DNA from: Bin87 sp965220505
GTDB lineage: Bacteria; Chloroflexota; Dehalococcoidia; Lucifugimonadales; UBA3495
Direction of reading: 5' to 3'
Length of the DNA: 64,000 nucleotides
Assembly: GCA_965220505.1 (NCBI GenBank)
Contig: CBDCQE010000001.1
Span: 1,798,001 to 1,862,000, forward strand
Made by a program: the position numbers and the translations under genes. This document shows, piece by piece, positions 60,585 to 64,000 of this stretch. The notes beneath the pieces were generated by a model, which was given only the letters and a program-made list of their open reading frames with translations, did no database searches and was not told the DNA's origin. Within the stretch, counting starts at the first letter, position 1. Each line of letters starts with the position of its first letter.

Positions 60585-60585
60585 G

Positions 60586-62646
60586 TCATTCTCCGGTGGC
60601 GCGCATGATGCAGTTCCCGTATCGGTCTATGCGGGTTTCCCATCCCGGGTTGATCACCACGGTCGAGTCCATGCCCTCCAGGATGGCCGGTCCCCCGATG
60701 GTGGCTTCCGGATGCAACCGCTCTCTGCGGTAGATGGGACACGAAACGAAACCCTGCGCCTCATCAAAGTACACTCGGCGCCGGTCTACCACAGCATCCA
60801 CGGGATCGCCGGTGCCGGATGGCAACACCGGCATAGACACATCACCCAGCAGGCCGGATGCAGTCACTCGCAGTGTCACGATCTCCACCGACTGGTCCAG
60901 CGAAAACCCGTACAGCTGGGAATGCCGGCGGTGGAATTCCTCGAGCATCGCGTCCAATCCCTGCCGGTCAACCTTTGTCCCGCCGTAAGGGATGGTCAGC
61001 TCCGACCCTTGGTGCTCGTAGCGCAGGTCGGCCGACCAGGCCAGCTGCCGGCCCGAACTGGCGACGCCTTCCGTTTCCAGCCACCGTTGTCCTTCCCGCT
61101 CCAGCCCGCCGAAAATCTCGGCCATAGCTTGCAAATCGTAGTCGGGCGGTTGCTGCAGCGATGTCCGGGCGTAGTCGTTCTTGAACTCCGCCACCAGCAG
61201 CCCATAAGCCGAGGCGATCCCCGGGTGCGGCGGCACCACGACCGTCGTCACGCCCAGCAGGTTTGCCACTTCGATGGCGTGCATCGGTCCGGCTCCGCCG
61301 TAGGCCACCAGCGCGAACTCTCGCGGGTCGTACCCGCGCTCCACGCTGATGTTCCGAATGGCGCCCACCATGGCGTTGTTGGCGATCTGCAGGATGCCGC
61401 TGGCCGCGCCGGCTACATCCATCCCCAACCGCGTGGCTACCGCGTCCCCGATGGCACCGGCCGCAGCTTCAGCATCCAGCGTGAGTTGACCACCGGCGAT
61501 GCTGGGACTGACCCGCCCCAGGACCAGATTGGCGTCGGTCACGGTCGGCAGGTTCGAGCCCCGGCCGTAGCAGGCCGGCCCGGGGTCCGCGCCGGCGCTG
61601 GCCGGCCCCACGGTCAGGCTCCCGTAGGGCGAAACCTCGGCGATGCTGCCGCCTCCGCAACCAATGGTCGCGATGTCCAGCATGGGCAACTGCACCGGCC
61701 AGTTCCCCAGCCGGCCGTTCAGGGTCAGGCCGGGCTGCCGGTCCTGCATCAATGAGACGTCGGTGCTGGTACCTCCCATGTCGAAGGATATGCAGTTGGC
61801 GACCCCGGTCGCCTCGGCAATCTGCAGCGTAGCCATCACGCCGGCCGCCGGCCTCGACAGTGCCGTGTACACCGGCTGCTGGACCGCCGTGTCCGCGCCT
61901 ATGATGCCCCCGTTGGACTTCATGATGGACAACGATGCCGAGCTTCCGAACGCTTTCAGGGAGTTCTGCAAATTCTCGATGTAGGTGCTAACCCGCGGCG
62001 TCACGTACGCGTTCAGCACCGTGGTGATGGCGCGCTCGTACTCCCGGTAAACCGGCAGGACCTCAGAAGAAAGCGAGACCGCCAAACCCGGCAGTTCTTC
62101 CCGGAGGATTTCCCTCGCCCGTCGTTCGTGGGCCGAGTTGGCATAGGAGTGGAGAAAGGCCACCGCGACGGCTGCCACGCCCTCTCGAGAGAAATGTCTG
62201 GCCGCCTGCCGCACTCCGTCCTCGTCCAATGGCTCCAGGATTTCGCCGTCAAAAGCGGTTCTTTCGTTCACCTCAAGACAATCCCGAGGGCGAACCGGTC
62301 GCTCGGGTTTCACCCAGGAGTTCGGGTTGGCGAGTCGGGGCGTGCCGTGCCGCGCTATTTCCAGCACGTACCTGAAGCCCTCGGTGACCAGCAGTCCCAC
62401 CGGCGCTCCCCGGTTCTCCAGCACCGAATTGGTGGCGATGGTCGTGCCGTGGAAGATGTGATCCACTTCACCGGCGCTCACGCCGTGGGCCGCCAGGATT
62501 TCGCTAATCCCGGTCATGAACCCGACCGACGGGTCGCCGGGCGTTGACGGGGTTTTATGGACCCACTGGGCGTTGGAAGCCGTGTCACAAAGAACGATGT
62601 CGGTGAAAGTCCCACCGACATCGACCGCTACCGAATACGAAGGCAT
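60586..62646 (-). CDS. hyuA: Hydantoinase/oxoprolinase subunit A
   Basis: A 686-residue HyuA: AVDVGGTFTDIVLCD ATPase start, HGTTIATNSVLENRGAPVGLLVTEGFR, SFDMGGTSTDVSLMQ, AGADPGPACYGRGSN, TDANLVLGRV, YGGAGPMHAIEVA. It is the ATP-hydrolysing half of the hydantoinase pair. ATG at 62646, followed by an upstream SelA-like gene on the same strand, 18 bp away. Confidence 0.93.
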   Translation of the reverse strand: MPSYSVAVDVGGTFTDIVLCDTASNAQWVHKTPSTPGDPSVGFMTGISEILAAHGVSAGEVDHIFHGTTIATNSVLENRGAPVGLLVTEGFRYVLEIARHGTPRLANPNSWVKPERPVRPRDCLEVNERTAFDGEILEPLDEDGVRQAARHFSREGVAAVAVAFLHSYANSAHERRAREILREELPGLAVSLSSEVLPVYREYERAITTVLNAYVTPRVSTYIENLQNSLKAFGSSASLSIMKSNGGIIGADTAVQQPVYTALSRPAAGVMATLQIAEATGVANCISFDMGGTSTDVSLMQDRQPGLTLNGRLGNWPVQLPMLDIATIGCGGGSIAEVSPYGSLTVGPASAGADPGPACYGRGSNLPTVTDANLVLGRVSPSIAGGQLTLDAEAAAGAIGDAVATRLGMDVAGAASGILQIANNAMVGAIRNISVERGYDPREFALVAYGGAGPMHAIEVANLLGVTTVVVPPHPGIASAYGLLVAEFKNDYARTSLQQPPDYDLQAMAEIFGGLEREGQRWLETEGVASSGRQLAWSADLRYEHQGSELTIPYGGTKVDRQGLDAMLEEFHRRHSQLYGFSLDQSVEIVTLRVTASGLLGDVSMPVLPSGTGDPVDAVVDRRRVYFDEAQGFVSCPIYRRERLHPEATIGGPAILEGMDSTVVINPGWETRIDRYGNCIMRATGE

Positions 62647-62664
62647 GATCCGCTCGCCGCCCGC

Positions 62665-63813
62665 TTACTTGGCAAACAGGGCCGCAATCCGCTCCCCAAC
62701 GATCTGATCCTCTCCCTCGTTCAGCCCGAACATGTGGATGGTGATGCAGTCCTCTCCGTCCCTGACCCGCGTCCAGACCGGCGGGTCACCTTCCTTGAGC
62801 CGGTCCCGCAGTTCATAGATGTCAAAGCCGGCCACATCCGCGTCCACCCGGATGTTCAGCCCGTAGGGCTGGTGGCCGATGACGTTGTCGATCATCTCGG
62901 CGTTCAGTCCCGCTACCCCGTCAATAGCGCTGAAAATGACCCGGGTCCGCCGTTCCGCGTCGGCCAGCCGATCCTCGTGGTTCATGGTCATCCAGACCTG
63001 CACCGCCGCCACCGCACCCATCATCTCCTGCCGGTCCACCTTCTGCGGCCGTCCCACGCCCCGCACCCGCCGGCCCTCGTAGCTGGCGAATGCCTGTAGC
63101 CCGATCTTGCGGATCATCTCCTCGGAACCCAGCGCCAGCCCCGTGGACTGTGGCGCGCCCATGTACTTGGCCGCGATGCACTGGAAATCGGCGCCCATCC
63201 GCACGTACTTGCCGAAATTCTCCAGCGGATAAATCTGGCCCGCCGCGTCCACCGTGACCAGCACGTCGTGGGCGTGGGCAATGGCAATGGTGTCCTCCAG
63301 GGACAGAGCGTTGGGGTCGTACTCCTGCTCCACCGCGTAGTAGTGCACGGCAGCCGTGTTGGGGCCAATGGCCTTTTCCAGGTCCTCAGCGGTGGTCTGC
63401 TCTTCCGACCCGAACATGACCAGCCTGGCGCCGGCCAACTCCAGGCACCGGTCGTACCAGTACCGCTGCCGCGTCTGGATGAGTATCTCGTTCTTCATCC
63501 CGTCGGTGTTGGGCAACTGCTGGATACGATCATCGTCGTCGCCGGCCATCGCCGCGGCCGTAGCCAGCATCAGCGCCGAACCCGCACCAGACGTGATATA
63601 CGCCGCCGGCACGTCGGTCATGCGGGCAATGGCCGCCCCCGCCGCTTCCTGCAACTCCATCAGCGGAATGTACGCCCCGTCGGCCTGCGCCATCGCCTCC
63701 CGCACCTCCGGGATCGGTGTGGAACCGCCCAGCATGGTGACGCTGCCGGTGGCGTTGATTACCGGCACCGCTCCCAGTTCCTTGTAAATGTTTCCCCAAT
63801 CGGCGGTGGTCAT
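62665..63813 (-). CDS. SelA-like PLP enzyme
   Basis: A 382-residue fold-type I PLP protein similar to SelA and DgaE-type lyases: VPVINATGSVTMLGGSTP, DVPAAYITSGAGSALMLATAAAMAG, VTVDAAGQIYPLENFGKYVRMGADF and the PLP lysine in QCIAAKYMGAPQSTG. A selenocysteine role is unlikely without selB or selC. Such proteins near hydantoinases likely act on amino acids. GGAG precedes ATG 63813. Confidence 0.8.
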   Translation of the reverse strand: MTTADWGNIYKELGAVPVINATGSVTMLGGSTPIPEVREAMAQADGAYIPLMELQEAAGAAIARMTDVPAAYITSGAGSALMLATAAAMAGDDDDRIQQLPNTDGMKNEILIQTRQRYWYDRCLELAGARLVMFGSEEQTTAEDLEKAIGPNTAAVHYYAVEQEYDPNALSLEDTIAIAHAHDVLVTVDAAGQIYPLENFGKYVRMGADFQCIAAKYMGAPQSTGLALGSEEMIRKIGLQAFASYEGRRVRGVGRPQKVDRQEMMGAVAAVQVWMTMNHEDRLADAERRTRVIFSAIDGVAGLNAEMIDNVIGHQPYGLNIRVDADVAGFDIYELRDRLKEGDPPVWTRVRDGEDCITIHMFGLNEGEDQIVGERIAALFAK

Positions 63814-63824
63814 GGTTGGGCTCC

Positions 63825-64000
63825 TTATTGGCGGTAGCGTGGCTGAATTGGGTCGTTGCTACCTTCCGGCGGCACTGCCCAGGGGTCATCGCCCGTTAAC
63901 CTGGCGATTTCGTCATAGATCCGGCTCAGGTCGTCGGTAACGCGGTTGGCCATGTCGTTGAAGTCGGAGATGGGGGTGAGCAGCGGGCCGTAACGTGTGC
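63825..64000 (-). CDS. Partial gene at the window edge
   Basis: The C-terminal 57 residues or so of a protein read leftwards: YGPLLTPISDFNDMANRVTD, then DDLSRIYDEIARLTGDDPW and PEGSNDPIQPRYRQ. The stop lies 11 bp before the start of the SelA-like gene, so they are one transcript. The family is not recognised. Confidence 0.6.
   Translation of the reverse strand, partial: TRYGPLLTPISDFNDMANRVTDDLSRIYDEIARLTGDDPWAVPPEGSNDPIQPRYRQ

Noticed and set aside
62665..63813. Selenocysteine synthase SelA
   Set aside because: Only general SelA-like PLP fold is visible and no selB, selD or tRNA-Sec is in the window.

Overview
The window is GC-rich bacterial chromosome with almost no non-coding space and a mix of housekeeping and accessory catabolic genes. 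Gene content points to a Chloroflexota bacterium, probably of the Dehalococcoidia/SAR202 kind. The clues are a der-plsY pair, a nusA-ylxR-infB-rbfA-truB operon, a futalosine-pathway MqnA-like protein, and many families expanded in that group: an enolase-superfamily dehydratase, a luciferase-like monooxygenase, TPP-dependent decarboxylase paralogues, epoxide hydrolases, hydantoinase A/B, Uma2 proteins and a DUF1800/DUF1501 pair. This placement is inferred from gene families only; there is no rRNA, and I recognise no tRNA.

Layout. 0.1-5.8 kb: an aminotransferase, plsY, der, a HEPN-like protein, argF and a FlK-type thioesterase. 5.9-9.7 kb: a DUF1800-DUF1501-NHL operon. 9.9-12.4 kb: a hicBA pair whose hicA lacks a normal start codon, then a secreted protein with 17 plant-type leucine-rich repeats. 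12.4-17.0 kb: a Rieske pair, a BtuF-like receptor, a Uma2 protein, folD and queA. 17.1-19.2 kb: a tightly packed four-gene operon with a nuclease-like protein and two retropepsin-fold proteins, one with its catalytic triplet lost; this is the best candidate for an undescribed system. 19.2-25.3 kb: metabolic enzymes. 25.4-28.8 kb: an accessory patch with a DUF4238 protein, an IS1595 remnant, a lipoprotein with a duplicated Cys-rich domain, and two very small genes. 28.9-31.9 kb: an overlapping operon of a membrane protein, larB, a flippase-like protein and a UbiA-type prenyltransferase. 32.0-35.1 kb: a thioesterase, then an Rrf2 regulator, a MoeB/ThiF enzyme and a cysteine synthase, with a hairpin leader in front of moeB. 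35.1-41.8 kb: the nusA-infB operon, an NrtS-like protein and lexA. 42.2-49.2 kb: a sugar dehydrogenase-type lipoprotein, rpsT, a second HEPN-like protein, groEL, a dUTPase-like protein, queG and an EVE-domain protein. 49.3-64 kb: a catabolic stretch of TPP enzyme, luciferase-like monooxygenase, two epoxide hydrolases, amidohydrolase, beta-propeller protein, Uma2, PPOX protein, hydantoinase B/A and a SelA-like PLP enzyme, cut by the window edge.

Co-operation. Rrf2, MoeB and cysteine synthase look like a sulfur-assimilation unit. queA and queG both serve late queuosine synthesis. The flippase-like and UbiA proteins fit polyprenyl-phosphate sugar chemistry. Intergenic DNA carries several families of palindromic elements and one MITE-like element, mainly in the 51-54 kb region.
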